From: Ogataea parapolymorpha DL-1
Taxonomy: Eukaryota > Ascomycota > Pichiomycetes > Pichiales > Pichiaceae
NCBI RefSeq assembly: GCF_000187245.1
Contig: NC_027862.1
Location: 310,001-374,000, forward strand
Length of the DNA stretch: 64,000 nucleotides
Reading direction: 5' to 3'
Shown here: piece after piece, positions 16,764 through 25,623 of the stretch
Numbering within the stretch: position 1 is the first letter of the stretch
Layout: each line of letters starts with the position of its first letter
Made by a program: the position numbers and the translations under genes
Notes under the pieces: model-generated
Database searches by the model: none
Told to the model about the DNA's origin: nothing
What the model saw: the letters and a program-made list of their open reading frames with translations, nothing else

Positions 16764-19640
16764 TCAGAGGAGAACGTAAAAGAGCACGGTAAGAACACCG
16801 AGCAATGCTGATGGTGCTTTGGAGACGGCTATGCCGGAGTAAACGGACAGGCCGGCAGAGTTGGAATAGCTACCACGAGATGCAGTCACCGTGGTAAGCG
16901 TCTGGCTGCCGTTGGCGTCTGTAGTCAAAATCGCGGAGGCACCGGCTGGCACGCTGGTTGTGATCAGCAGCGTGTTTCCTTTGGAATCAGTGCCCGTGAT
17001 GGTTGTTTTGTAGCCTGTGGCGGAAATGGTGGTCGAGTGGCCGCTTGCATCTGTGGTCACAATAGCTCCGTTCGACGGGCTGACGGAGGAGCCGGAGGAG
17101 CCGGAGGAGCCGGAGGAGTCATTGGACGAGCCGTCAAAAGAGTTGTCGGAGGATCTGCCAGAGGATCCATTGGATGATCCACTGGATGATCCGTCTGCAT
17201 TTGAGGTTCCCGTAGCACTTGCTTCTTTCACGGTAGTGTATACAATGTTGCCGTCAGCGTTGGTGGTGGCGGTGATGTAGCCGTCTGAGCCGGAGCTATA
17301 GGATGTGGCCAGGACTGTATTTCCTTTTTGGTCCGTCGTCTGGTACAGAGCGACGCCCGAGGCAAGACTCGTAGTGATCACCGTGGTGTCACCGTTAGAG
17401 TTCACACTGGTGACCACCGTCTGGCCTGCCTGTGTCGCGGTGGTTTTCGCATTATTTGTGGTTTTGGAGCTGGTTGTCGAGCCACTCGTTCGGCTCGAAG
17501 ATGTCTTGATGGTCTCGCCGTGAGGGTCTCCCTTGCTGGAAGTCATGGCAGACCCGTCGATAGATGTCAGTGTGTCGTCGTCGTCGTCAGAAACGACACT
17601 GGTCTCTTTGGCAACCACGGTGGTGAGCACGGTGGTCTTGCCGTCGCTATTTGTTGTGGTGAGGATCTGGGTCGTTTGGGCTGACGACTCCGAAGAGCTG
17701 GGCTTGATCACGCCGCTGGACGACGTGGCACTCAGCTTGATGGTATAGTACCAGGAGTCGGCTCTTTTCACTTTGGATCCAGACGCAAGCGAGATGTAAA
17801 CGTCGACGGAGCCCGGCTTGGTGTTGTCTGGCTCGTGTCCGGTGATTTCGAAGCTGGCCGCTGAACTGCTCTGCGGGATGGTGCCCGAGCTGGCGCTGTC
17901 GATCTCGAAGTTGTCCTCGTTGGAAGTGGAATACGACACAGAGCCGCGTTCCATGATGCTCGAAGGAATGGAGAAATCTATGAATATTTTGTCTCCTTCG
18001 TAGGTGATGGTGTAGGTAGGGGCGTCTGTGGACGAGGCCGACGCTGTAGACGAGCTTGAAGTGGAGGACGGAGTGGAGGTAGCCGTATGGGTCAGAGAGA
18101 CGGAGGTGCTCAGATACATTGTGGTGTCTGGGTCGGTGAATGTGAAGGTGGCATCGTAGTCGTTCTCTGCTCTCTTTTTCAGGGCCTGGTTGCTGTCGAC
18201 CGGCCTGATGGCAAAGCCAACGTTGTAGGCGCCGCCTGGAGCATGGGTGAGAGGATAGGACATGTCGATGGAGGTGTTGGCCAGATTGGAGAACGAGCCG
18301 TTCAAAGAGGACCCGTCGTAGTCGAAATGGTAGTACTGGTCGACAAAGACCCAGTTGTTTTCGCTTTCTGCGCTGATTCCAAACGGCGTGAAGTTGGACG
18401 GGACGTGGATCTCGAAAACGCCGTAGCCGGTGTCGTTGTCCTGGTAAGCCGAGATGGTCGGGTGGATCTCGACAAAGCCGGACGCGTTGAGGAACACTGT
18501 TCCGGCATTTTCGGTGTCAAGTGTGGCGTTTGCCTCGTAGCTGCCGGTGATGACATCCATGGCATAGAACGAGGCCAGGAACCCGAAGTCTGCGCTGACA
18601 AGGTCGTCCACACACACGTCTGTCCCGCTGGCGGCCGTTGTGGCAGTATAGGACACTTTTCCGTTACTGAGAGCGATGTCTGCCGGGTAGAAGTCGTCCC
18701 GGTCGAATTCCCAGTTGTCTCCCTGGTCCATTTCAATGGAGTACGAGCCGTAGCTAGACGGAACGTAGATTCCCCAGTAATATGTCGAGGACTCCTGAAT
18801 AAACTTCATGTACGGAGTAGGGGTGCACGGAGTGGTGGAGGAGAGTGAAGAGAGTGATGGAGAGAGAATGGTCGAAGAGGACAGATCTGGGGAGAGAATG
18901 GCTGAAGAGGACAGGTCTGTGGATGGTGACGATGCGGTCTGTGACGATGGTGGCCCCGAGACCGAGGCCGTGGATGGCACGGACACTGTGGCCGCCGGTG
19001 ACGGTGGTGGTGTTTGTGGTGAGCGTGTCTGCGATGAGGACGGCTGAGATGGAGCCACGAGAGAATCCGTTTCAGTTGGGGCACCCGGTGGAGGCGGAGC
19101 AGACGAAGAATCCGGGATATCAGGGAGCGATGGTGATGTTTGTGTGGAGAACGGTGGGGGTGGCGGGATTTGAGGGCCCGACACTGACATTGACACTGAG
19201 GGCTCGTGGTCTGGGATTGTGAGAGATAACGAAGTAACTTCTGGAAGCGAGATTGAAGGACTGCCTGGACTCGCCGTGGGGACAGTTGGGAACACGGGAG
19301 AGATTTCTGGAAGAGACAGGGAGGGAAACGAAAGGGATGGAAAGGAAGGACCTTCTGGAAAGGACAACGATGGGACGATTTCGGGGATCGACAAGGAAGG
19401 CATGAGGTCCGTGGTCGAAGAGGACGGAAGAGAAAGGTCGGGCGACGAGAACGAAGGCAAAGTGGAGGACTCGTTGTGGTAAAAGCTGGACCTGAAAGTG
19501 GCCGAGGTTAGAGGGTCAACGCCGTGGGAGGAATTGGTGTACCTCCCAAATTGGTAATAGCCCCCATATTCCGGATATGTGGCCACAGTTTGCAAAGCGA
19601 AGTATGACGCCCAACCGACGGCACTAACTATGTTCACCAT
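16764..19640 (-). CDS. GPI-anchored adhesin-like cell-wall protein
   Basis: A 958-residue Ser/Thr-rich protein whose name I do not recognise. The start is the ATG at 19640; the 12 extra codons upstream begin at a TTG. It opens with a hydrophobic signal-like segment (residues 2-20), followed by a Ser/Pro-rich stalk (about 60-270) of repeated LSFP/SLPE and PPPP motifs. Three related beta-rich segments follow at about 276-383, 386-508 and 541-640. Next is a Ser/Thr-rich region with recurrent T-[DN]-x-x-G-x-T units, a Gly/Ser tract, and a C-terminal hydrophobic GPI signal (about 943-958). Two KR dibasic sites (near 489-490 and 625-626) could be Kex2 targets. It is probably wall-attached and heavily O-glycosylated. 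An overlapping upstream ATG frame (hydrophobic, ends at a TAA near 19655) leaves the true N terminus slightly uncertain. Confidence 0.75.
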   Translation of the reverse strand: MVNIVSAVGWASYFALQTVATYPEYGGYYQFGRYTNSSHGVDPLTSATFRSSFYHNESSTLPSFSSPDLSLPSSSTTDLMPSLSIPEIVPSLSFPEGPSFPSLSFPSLSLPEISPVFPTVPTASPGSPSISLPEVTSLSLTIPDHEPSVSMSVSGPQIPPPPPFSTQTSPSLPDIPDSSSAPPPPGAPTETDSLVAPSQPSSSQTRSPQTPPPSPAATVSVPSTASVSGPPSSQTASSPSTDLSSSAILSPDLSSSTILSPSLSSLSSTTPCTPTPYMKFIQESSTYYWGIYVPSSYGSYSIEMDQGDNWEFDRDDFYPADIALSNGKVSYTATTAASGTDVCVDDLVSADFGFLASFYAMDVITGSYEANATLDTENAGTVFLNASGFVEIHPTISAYQDNDTGYGVFEIHVPSNFTPFGISAESENNWVFVDQYYHFDYDGSSLNGSFSNLANTSIDMSYPLTHAPGGAYNVGFAIRPVDSNQALKKRAENDYDATFTFTDPDTTMYLSTSVSLTHTATSTPSSTSSSSTASASSTDAPTYTITYEGDKIFIDFSIPSSIMERGSVSYSTSNEDNFEIDSASSGTIPQSSSAASFEITGHEPDNTKPGSVDVYISLASGSKVKRADSWYYTIKLSATSSSGVIKPSSSESSAQTTQILTTTNSDGKTTVLTTVVAKETSVVSDDDDDTLTSIDGSAMTSSKGDPHGETIKTSSSRTSGSTTSSKTTNNAKTTATQAGQTVVTSVNSNGDTTVITTSLASGVALYQTTDQKGNTVLATSYSSGSDGYITATTNADGNIVYTTVKEASATGTSNADGSSSGSSNGSSGRSSDNSFDGSSNDSSGSSGSSGSSVSPSNGAIVTTDASGHSTTISATGYKTTITGTDSKGNTLLITTSVPAGASAILTTDANGSQTLTTVTASRGSYSNSAGLSVYSGIAVSKAPSALLGVLTVLFYVLL
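17721..18815 (-). repeat. Three-copy beta-domain repeat coded inside the wall protein
   Basis: Three diverged copies share a pattern of alternating hydrophobics, then [VI]PS[SN], then a later N[WF]x[FI][DV]: YWGIYVPSSYG...DNWEFD, YGVFEIHVPSNFT...NNWVFVD and KIFIDFSIPSSIM...DNFEID. Copies 2 and 3 also align at KRA-x-[DS]. Seen by eye at protein level only; the boundaries are approximate. Confidence 0.55.
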
Positions 19641-20169
19641 GGTGGAAGACACTAGTGTTACAAGAAAAGACACCAAGGAATTATAAGTAAAGTTTTCAGC
19701 TCCTGTGGAAAAAGGTTCATTAGGTTCTGCACTGTACGACAGTAATAACGCTTCCCAAATTAGAAAATTTTTGTTTTTCGTCGCAGATGCACGGAAACAG
19801 GCGCTGGTAATTAGTGGCTGTATAGGCGCAAACAGGACTAATCGGCCTGGTGCGGGTGGGCTTCATGCACGCTGCTGCGGACTCGCCCAGGTTCTTGGTT
19901 CGGCATGTTGTTGCAATTCGGGCCGAAAAGTGTGTGACAATGCACGAATGCGGTAAACTTTCGGCTTGCATACGCAGATCTCAGGACCGTTTCCGACCCA
20001 GAGTTATGATTTTCCCGGAAGGGGAGAAACGACATTCGGATTACAGATCGCTCGTGCAAAAGCAGCGTCGAAAGCCACCAGGTGTGCACTATGTCTCTCA
20101 TGCTGAAAAACAGCCGGCCATGGCCAGCTCACTCTGAGTCGAATTGTTCCTGTCCGTAAGGCTGTGCAT
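19641..20169. promoter_or_regulatory. Divergent wall-protein/VPS28 intergenic region
   Basis: About 530 bp. Several open frames of 80-140 codons cross it on both strands, but none has recognisable protein features and all overlap one another, so I treat it as promoter DNA. A GGCTGTGC motif at 20160-20167 is repeated 21 bp downstream, at 20181-20188. Confidence 0.35.
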
Positions 20170-20940
20170 ATGCTAAATTCGGCTGTGCCAAAAAAACTCT
20201 CACCAATTATGGAACAATTGGCGTACGCCCCAGCAACGTCGCGCTCGGTCTCGGAGAGCCTGATCCGCCGCGCCAAGCAGTCTCTAGACCATGAGATCCC
20301 CCTCTTTGAGTCGAATCGCCAAAGAGACCGCACCGAGTCGCTTGCAGAACTGTACTCCATCATAGTGGCGATCAACGTTCTGGAGAAATCTTTCATCAAG
20401 GACAAATTCCACGACAATGAAGAGTACTACACGAACACGGTTATGCGACTGATTAACCAGTATAACCTCATTCTCAAGGACGACGAAATCAAGAAAGAAT
20501 TCGACGACCTGGATAAATTCGTACAGCGTTTGCAATTGGACTGTCCTCTGGCCGTGAAACGCATCCAAATCGGCCTCCCGGCAACCGCCACCCAATCGCA
20601 CGGCTCTTCAGCAGCCGTGAACCTCGCTCCGTCCGCCAGCGGAAGCGAGATCGCGCTCAAGGGCAAAGCAATTGCCGAGGCAACGGGCTCTTTTATTACG
20701 CTAATGGACGCAATCAAGCTCAATTACAACAATAAAGAACAACTCCACCCGTTGCTCACTGACATCGTGACCAGCACAAACAAGGTGTTTGGCGACTACG
20801 ACGGTCGCGCCAAGCTCGTGCAATGGCTGATCAAGCTCAATAATTTAAAGCTGAATGAGTCGCTCACCGAAGAAGAGCTGAAGGAGTTTCTCTGGGACAT
20901 CGACGTGGCTTACAAGGGCTTCTTTAGTTTGCTTGAATGA
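20170..20940 (+). CDS. VPS28: ESCRT-I subunit Vps28
   Basis: A 256-residue protein (yeast 242). The N-terminal core contains YSIIVAINVLEKSFIKDKF and NTVMRLINQYNLIL. The C-terminal four-helix domain has AIAEATGSFITLMDAIKLNY, then NNKEQLHPLLTDIVTSTNK and DIDVAYKGFFSLLE, nearly collinear with yeast Vps28. It is part of ESCRT-I on endosomes, linking Vps23/Vps37 to ESCRT-II via the C-terminal domain. ATG 20170 is used; a GTG two codons upstream is ignored, and ATG 20209 (MEQLAYAP) is a credible alternative start. Confidence 0.95.
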   Translation: MLNSAVPKKLSPIMEQLAYAPATSRSVSESLIRRAKQSLDHEIPLFESNRQRDRTESLAELYSIIVAINVLEKSFIKDKFHDNEEYYTNTVMRLINQYNLILKDDEIKKEFDDLDKFVQRLQLDCPLAVKRIQIGLPATATQSHGSSAAVNLAPSASGSEIALKGKAIAEATGSFITLMDAIKLNYNNKEQLHPLLTDIVTSTNKVFGDYDGRAKLVQWLIKLNNLKLNESLTEEELKEFLWDIDVAYKGFFSLLE

Positions 20941-21213
20941 ATCGGGTTACGACACATTGTATGTCGCATTGCGACAGAACTCCAGTATTCTCTTTGCTCC
21001 ACGCATGCAGCCGGTCGAGACTGCCAATTGTCTACAGAATATTCCCGTGCAGGCCATATAAAAATAGGGCTCCCACCTCGCACCGTGTACGAGAACAGGA
21101 AGCGAATCTCTGATTTTAATTTGTGGAGATCTAAAAAACAAAGAAAAACAATCTTTCGACTTAGCTCTTTCGTTTGCCTCCTAACTTTCACTCGTTTCTT
21201 TGCTCTAGCTACC
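20941..21213 (+). promoter_or_regulatory. GAS3 promoter with TATA box
   Basis: TATAAAAATA at 21057-21066 lies about 150 bp before the GAS3 ATG, a normal position for a strong yeast TATA promoter. A pyrimidine-rich stretch CTAACTTTCACTCG... ending in CTAG directly before the ATG looks like an acceptor, but no donor was found, so a 5'-UTR intron is not proposed. Confidence 0.5.
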
Positions 21214-22704
21214 ATGTTGGGATATAAATCTTTGCTGAGCGTTCTTTGCTCGCTTTCTGTCACCAGTGCCATGATTCCTATCGAAATAATTGGAAATCGG
21301 TTCATCAAGCCAGCCGTGGACGCAAGAGACGCCGGCGAGGTTTTCTTCGTCACCGGAGTCGACTATCAGCCAGGCGGATCTTCAGGCTACCAGGACTCCA
21401 ACCCCACCGACGTTCTTTCCGACGCAGAGGCCTGCTACAGAGACGCTTACGTCTTGCAGAACCTGGGCTCGAAAGTCAACGTTATCAGAGTTTACACCGT
21501 GAACCCTGAGCTCAACCACGACGAGTGCATGTCCATCTTCAACTCTGCGGGCATATACGTCATGATCGATGTCAACTCGCCGCTCTCGGGCGAGTCTCTG
21601 GACAGATACAACCCAAGCCAATCGTACACTTACTCCTACATGGAGAGGGTGTTCAAGATGGTTGACGCTTTCAAAAACTACCCTAACCTGCTCGGATTCT
21701 TCAGTGGTAACGAGGTCATCAACGACGCAAAGTCCGCTGGAGTCGATCCAAAGTATCTCCGTGCCGTTCAGAGAGACATCAAGCAGTACATCGAAAATAA
21801 CGCCAACAGAACCATCCCTGTTGGCTACTCTGCCGCCGACGTTTTGGAAGATGGACTCAGAGAGGTCACCTTGGAGTACATGCTTTGCTCTATCGACGGC
21901 GACGAGGACGATCTTTCCAAGTCCGACTTCTTTGGTATCAACTCTTACGAATGGTGTTCTGGCGTGTCCGACTGGGCTTCTTCCGGCTACGGCGAGCTCA
22001 ACAAAACCATTTCGAACTCCACAATCCCTGTGTTTTTCTCTGAGTACGGCTGCATCACCAAAACCCCGCGAACTTTCGACGAAGTGAGCGAGGGTGTCTA
22101 TGGGGGACTGGTCAACACCTTAAGCGGTGGCCTGATTTACGAGTACTCGACAGAAGCTAATGACTACGGTCTGGTGGAAATTGCAAGCAATGGTTCTGTC
22201 ACCATCAAGAAAGACTACGACAACCTCAAGTCGCAGCTCGAGAACTCGACTATTCCAACAATCTACTCTGACGAGGTGTCGAAGGCCAGAATCGTCACAT
22301 GTGACAAGGCTTATTTGAAATCGCTCTCCTCAGTCTTTGACGTCGACTTTGATCTTCCTGACGCCCCAGACGGAGTTGAGGATATGATTCTGTATGGTGC
22401 CAACAACTCGAATGTCGGTAAAATCGTGGACATCGACATTAGAGCCTCGAATTACACTATTTTCGATACCGATGGCACGGAGATCACTTCTGCGGTCATT
22501 TCGGTGGCCTCTACAAACACCATCAACAGTCAGACCGGCACGTCCGCATCCGGCAGTGTTCACCATCCTTCCACAACGTCGTCTGCGTCGTCGGCCTCTT
22601 CAGTGTCGCCAACGTCTTCGTCCTCCAGAGGACAGGGTAACCGCAATGCCCAATGTGCGGGTCTGCTCTCGGGCCTGACCGTTGCCCTTTTGGCCTTGTT
22701 GTAG
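21214..22704 (+). CDS. GAS3: GH72 beta-1,3-glucanosyltransferase family protein Gas3
   Basis: A 496-residue GPI protein. It has a signal peptide (1-19), then the GH72 domain with YQPGGSSGY near 51, the acid/base Glu167 in GNEVI and the nucleophile Glu277 in FSEYG. There is no CBM43 cysteine module. A Ser-rich segment and a hydrophobic GPI tail (LLSGLTVALLALL) finish the protein. It matches Saccharomyces Gas3 closely from MIPIEIIGNRFIKP through RTFDEVSEGVYGGLVN. Family members remodel wall beta-1,3-glucan; Gas3 itself is reported as weakly active or inactive in Saccharomyces, although both catalytic glutamates are present here. The start is ATG 21214 (MLGYKSLL), which gives the signal peptide. 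Confidence 0.93.
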   Translation: MLGYKSLLSVLCSLSVTSAMIPIEIIGNRFIKPAVDARDAGEVFFVTGVDYQPGGSSGYQDSNPTDVLSDAEACYRDAYVLQNLGSKVNVIRVYTVNPELNHDECMSIFNSAGIYVMIDVNSPLSGESLDRYNPSQSYTYSYMERVFKMVDAFKNYPNLLGFFSGNEVINDAKSAGVDPKYLRAVQRDIKQYIENNANRTIPVGYSAADVLEDGLREVTLEYMLCSIDGDEDDLSKSDFFGINSYEWCSGVSDWASSGYGELNKTISNSTIPVFFSEYGCITKTPRTFDEVSEGVYGGLVNTLSGGLIYEYSTEANDYGLVEIASNGSVTIKKDYDNLKSQLENSTIPTIYSDEVSKARIVTCDKAYLKSLSSVFDVDFDLPDAPDGVEDMILYGANNSNVGKIVDIDIRASNYTIFDTDGTEITSAVISVASTNTINSQTGTSASGSVHHPSTTSSASSASSVSPTSSSSRGQGNRNAQCAGLLSGLTVALLALL

Positions 22705-22804
22705 AGACTTTATATTTTTATTTAAAAAATGAATTATTTATGCGACATAAAATATGTTGCGACTTGCCAAACAAAATTAAATCAAAAAACATAATCTGTT
22801 CTAA

Positions 22805-23083
22805 ATGACGAAAGCTTCCGAAACCGTGCTCGCAATATTTACTCTTTCTGCAATCTACTTCTCGCTACTAGTTGGCGTCATTCCATTGCCGAAAATTGTC
22901 CAGCAGGAAGTGTTGCCTGTGGTGCCATGGTGGGCTCTCGTGTCGTTTGGCTGTTACGCATTGGGCACGCTGGGTTATGGAGTCTTCACCTTCAAAGACA
23001 AGGAAGACAAATATCACGAGTTGCTCGGCGAAATTGCTGAGGCCAAGGAGTTTTTGAAGAAAAATGGTGTCGATATCGAATAA
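22805..23083 (+). CDS. DPM3: Dolichol-phosphate mannose synthase subunit 3
   Basis: A 92-residue protein with two N-terminal membrane segments (about 8-27 and 38-58). The DPM3 signature follows: VSFGCYALGTLGYGVFTFKD, then EDKYHELLGEIAEAKEFLKK, collinear with human DPM3 (LVSAGCYALGTVGY...EL...I.EA...L). DPM3 tethers the catalytic DPM1 to the ER membrane. Saccharomyces has no DPM3, because its Dpm1 carries its own anchor. Its presence predicts a three-subunit enzyme with an anchor-less Dpm1 in this organism. Follows GAS3 by 100 bp. Confidence 0.9.
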   Translation: MTKASETVLAIFTLSAIYFSLLVGVIPLPKIVQQEVLPVVPWWALVSFGCYALGTLGYGVFTFKDKEDKYHELLGEIAEAKEFLKKNGVDIE

Positions 23084-23123
23084 TGCTAGAATATATCGGT
23101 AATACAAATTAAATACAACGGGC

Positions 23124-23762
23124 CTATGCTTGCGCCGCTACCCTGGAATCGGATTGCTGCCGGTGTTTCGATTTCAGCTTTTTTTCCAGCTGTGTAAAAA
23201 CCTGCAACCCCAGTGGCATCTCCACATGCCTCTCCTGCCTCACGTTCTTTTCCTTGAGTTCTTCCGGAATGTATTTGGCAGGTAGATAGTCGGGAGGTGG
23301 ATCAAAGCCTACCGGCCATTTCTCCTTCACGTCGTCACCCTGCTCCATGAGCTTTTGGGCAGCCAGCTTGGTGAGCTGTTTCCACTCCTCCAGGTCCTCT
23401 CCATAAAGCTCCCACACACAATTCACGCAGCCACTCATACAACAATTGTCCGGCTCTATAGGGCGTTTCGGCACCATCACTCCAGCGATATTCCTCTGTA
23501 TGCTTCTATACGAAACGTCTCGTCTGGAGGACTTGTCTGACTTATTCTTTCCAGAAAATCCAAAGATCTTGTCTATATCGGGGTTATCAGCGGCGGTTTT
23601 AGGTCTAGTATCAAAGGTCAAGGACATGGTTCGAACACTTTCGTCGTCAGATTTGGCTTTTTGGTTGCGCGATTTGGCCATCAAGCGATAGAAGTCCATT
23701 TTATCAGACTGTAGCACATGCGACGAGGACGAAAGCAGTCTCTTCTGGCATATTCGTATCAT
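23124..23762 (-). CDS. Oxidoreductase-like (OXLD1/YPL107W) mitochondrial protein
   Basis: A 212-residue protein with a basic, Ser-rich N terminus that looks like a mitochondrial presequence (MIRICQKRLLSSSSHVLQ). The oxidoreductase-like domain is PIEPDNCCMSGCVNCVWELY, then EDLEEWKQL. The CC...C..C cysteines are conserved in YPL107W and human OXLD1. The molecular role is unknown. Convergent with DPM3 (40 bp) and divergent from NPL4 (87 bp). Confidence 0.8.
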   Translation of the reverse strand: MIRICQKRLLSSSSHVLQSDKMDFYRLMAKSRNQKAKSDDESVRTMSLTFDTRPKTAADNPDIDKIFGFSGKNKSDKSSRRDVSYRSIQRNIAGVMVPKRPIEPDNCCMSGCVNCVWELYGEDLEEWKQLTKLAAQKLMEQGDDVKEKWPVGFDPPPDYLPAKYIPEELKEKNVRQERHVEMPLGLQVFTQLEKKLKSKHRQQSDSRVAAQA

Positions 23763-23849
23763 TTTATTTCATATCAGCACTCGGGGCGTACTTAAATATT
23801 TTCAACTTTTTTTAACATTTTTTGTGGCAAATATTTATAAATCCATAGA

Positions 23850-25586
23850 ATGTCATTGGTAGGTACCCAACACCAAGAAAGCTCTAACAGCCAGGTTCTT
23901 AGATTCAGATCCAAAGACGGCATGTTTCGTCTAAACACCAGCCAAAATGCCAGTTTTGGCTCGGTACTCGACCAATTGGCCTCAAGGTTGCCCCCATTTA
24001 AACCAGAATCACTTAGATTGGCCTCCAGTCCCAGTGATCAGGGACAGCTGGCGTTGGATATCAAGGATCAGTCAGTCCAGGGACTGAATCTCAAGCATGG
24101 AGATATGCTTTATTTGACCTACGAGCCGGCTGAGGCCAGTAAGTCAGTCGGCATCAGCGAAGTCAAGGAAACAAACACAGTCAAGCAGCTGCCTATCGAT
24201 GACATCTATGACAAAGAGGAAGGTCTGATTCCAAGAAAAAGGACCTCACTTTGTAAGCACACAGATAAGGGAATGTGCGAGTATTGTTCGCCATTGCCGC
24301 CATGGGACAAGGGATACCAGCAGGAACATAACATCAAGCATATTTCATTCCATGCTCATATTAACGAGCTGAACTCCTTGACAAATAGAAAAGAGTCAGG
24401 ATCGTCGTATATATCGCCACTTTCAGAGTCCAATTTCAAGATCAACAAGAATTGTCCGGCGGGCCATGATCCTTGGCCAAAAGGAATCTGTTCCAAATGC
24501 CAGCCCTCCGCGGTCACGCTTCAGAGACAAAACTTCAGAATGGTAGACCATGTGGAATTCCAAGATAGCGAGATCATCAACGAATTTATAAACGCCTGGA
24601 GATTATCCGGAACCCAAAGAATCGGCCTAATGCTTGGCTCATACGATAGGTACGAGAAAGTGCCTTTGGGAATCAAGGCAAAGGTCGAGGCCATATACGA
24701 ACTTCCTCAGGTTGACCAAGAGGACGGCATTATACTACAAAACTGGGAAGAAGAGCAACAAATATTGTCTCTAATCAGGAAATTAGACTTGCAGCCAGTC
24801 GGCATAATATTCACAGATTTGCTTGACGCCGGAAGCGGGAACGGATCTGTGATTTGCAAAAGACACAAGGACTCCTTTTTTCTCTCTTCTTTAGAGGCGA
24901 TTTTTGCTATCAAGTGGCAGCTCAAGTTCCCTAACATATGTAAATGGTCGGACTCGGGGATATTCTCATCCAAGTTCGTCACGTGCGTGATATCCGGGAA
25001 CACCAGTGGCGAGATCGACATAGAAGCATATCAGATTTCTGAGAGTGGAGAAGGCCTGGTCAAGGCTGATCTAATCAGTCCTTCGACACATCCAAATGAG
25101 GTTTACATCAACGAACAGAACGACGAAAGATACGTTCCTGAGATTTTTTACCAAAAAATCAACGAGTACGGGCTACAAGTCAAGCAGCACGCGACGCCCA
25201 GCTTCCCTGTTGAATATCTTCTGGTATCATTAACTCACGGATTCCCTGAACGGTCGTCGCCATTTTTCAAAGCGGGTGCTTCAAACAAGTTCCCTATCGA
25301 AAACAGGGCCTATATTGGAGAATCCGCCTCAATGCCTGATCTTAAGAACTATTTGAGCTCTATAAATGGCGATGACATGAGCGTTTTGGCAACGCTTCTG
25401 AGCAACTTTCACTTGCTGGTGTATTTTACACTGAACCAAGACATCTTGAGTGGCCATGAATACGAGCTGCTGGTGGAAATTACTCGCAAAATCGGCAAGG
25501 GCGAGGAGGCTCTGCCGGATTGCTACAAGCTGGTTGATAGCGACGGGTGGAGGACTCTGCAGACGATCTTGCAAGTCGGCTACTAA
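23850..25586 (+). CDS. NPL4: Npl4, Cdc48-Ufd1 ubiquitin-recognition cofactor; probable 36-nt intron
   Basis: The open frame is 578 residues (yeast 580). It has a UBX-like N domain (LRFRSKDGMFRL...LNLKHGDMLYLTY), two zinc-binding motifs (CKHTDKGMCEYC and CPAGHDPWPKGICSKC) and the MPN-like NPL4 domain (NAWRLSGTQRIGLMLGSYDR, GIIFTDLLD, EAIFAIKWQ, FPVEYLLVSLTHGFP). Npl4-Ufd1-Cdc48 extracts ubiquitylated proteins from the ER and chromatin. A GTAGGT...CTCTAACAGCCAG segment at 23859-23894 is probably a 36-nt intron. Removing it gives MSLVLRFRSKDG, matching the usual Npl4 start (M-x-x-RFRSKNG), and a 566-residue protein. Confidence 0.95.
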   Translation: MSLVGTQHQESSNSQVLRFRSKDGMFRLNTSQNASFGSVLDQLASRLPPFKPESLRLASSPSDQGQLALDIKDQSVQGLNLKHGDMLYLTYEPAEASKSVGISEVKETNTVKQLPIDDIYDKEEGLIPRKRTSLCKHTDKGMCEYCSPLPPWDKGYQQEHNIKHISFHAHINELNSLTNRKESGSSYISPLSESNFKINKNCPAGHDPWPKGICSKCQPSAVTLQRQNFRMVDHVEFQDSEIINEFINAWRLSGTQRIGLMLGSYDRYEKVPLGIKAKVEAIYELPQVDQEDGIILQNWEEEQQILSLIRKLDLQPVGIIFTDLLDAGSGNGSVICKRHKDSFFLSSLEAIFAIKWQLKFPNICKWSDSGIFSSKFVTCVISGNTSGEIDIEAYQISESGEGLVKADLISPSTHPNEVYINEQNDERYVPEIFYQKINEYGLQVKQHATPSFPVEYLLVSLTHGFPERSSPFFKAGASNKFPIENRAYIGESASMPDLKNYLSSINGDDMSVLATLLSNFHLLVYFTLNQDILSGHEYELLVEITRKIGKGEEALPDCYKLVDSDGWRTLQTILQVGY

Positions 25587-25623
25587 GGCCTTGTGGTGGC
25601 AAGAAATATCCAAGTAGTGTAAT

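Noticed and set aside
18087..18848. A 253-codon plus-strand open frame inside the wall-protein gene
   Set aside because: Antisense shadow of the repetitive Ser/Thr-coding sequence, with Gly/Val/Asp bias from reversed codons.
19640..19720. Alternative first exon for the wall protein (ATG near 19714, hydrophobic frame ending near 19655) joined by an intron
   Set aside because: A donor-like GTAACA exists, but no branch motif of the kind seen in the other introns precedes the required acceptor, and the downstream ATG already gives a signal-like start.
19705..20137. Several open frames of 80-100 codons before VPS28
   Set aside because: They overlap in different frames and strands and none shows protein-like periodicity or motifs; treated as promoter.
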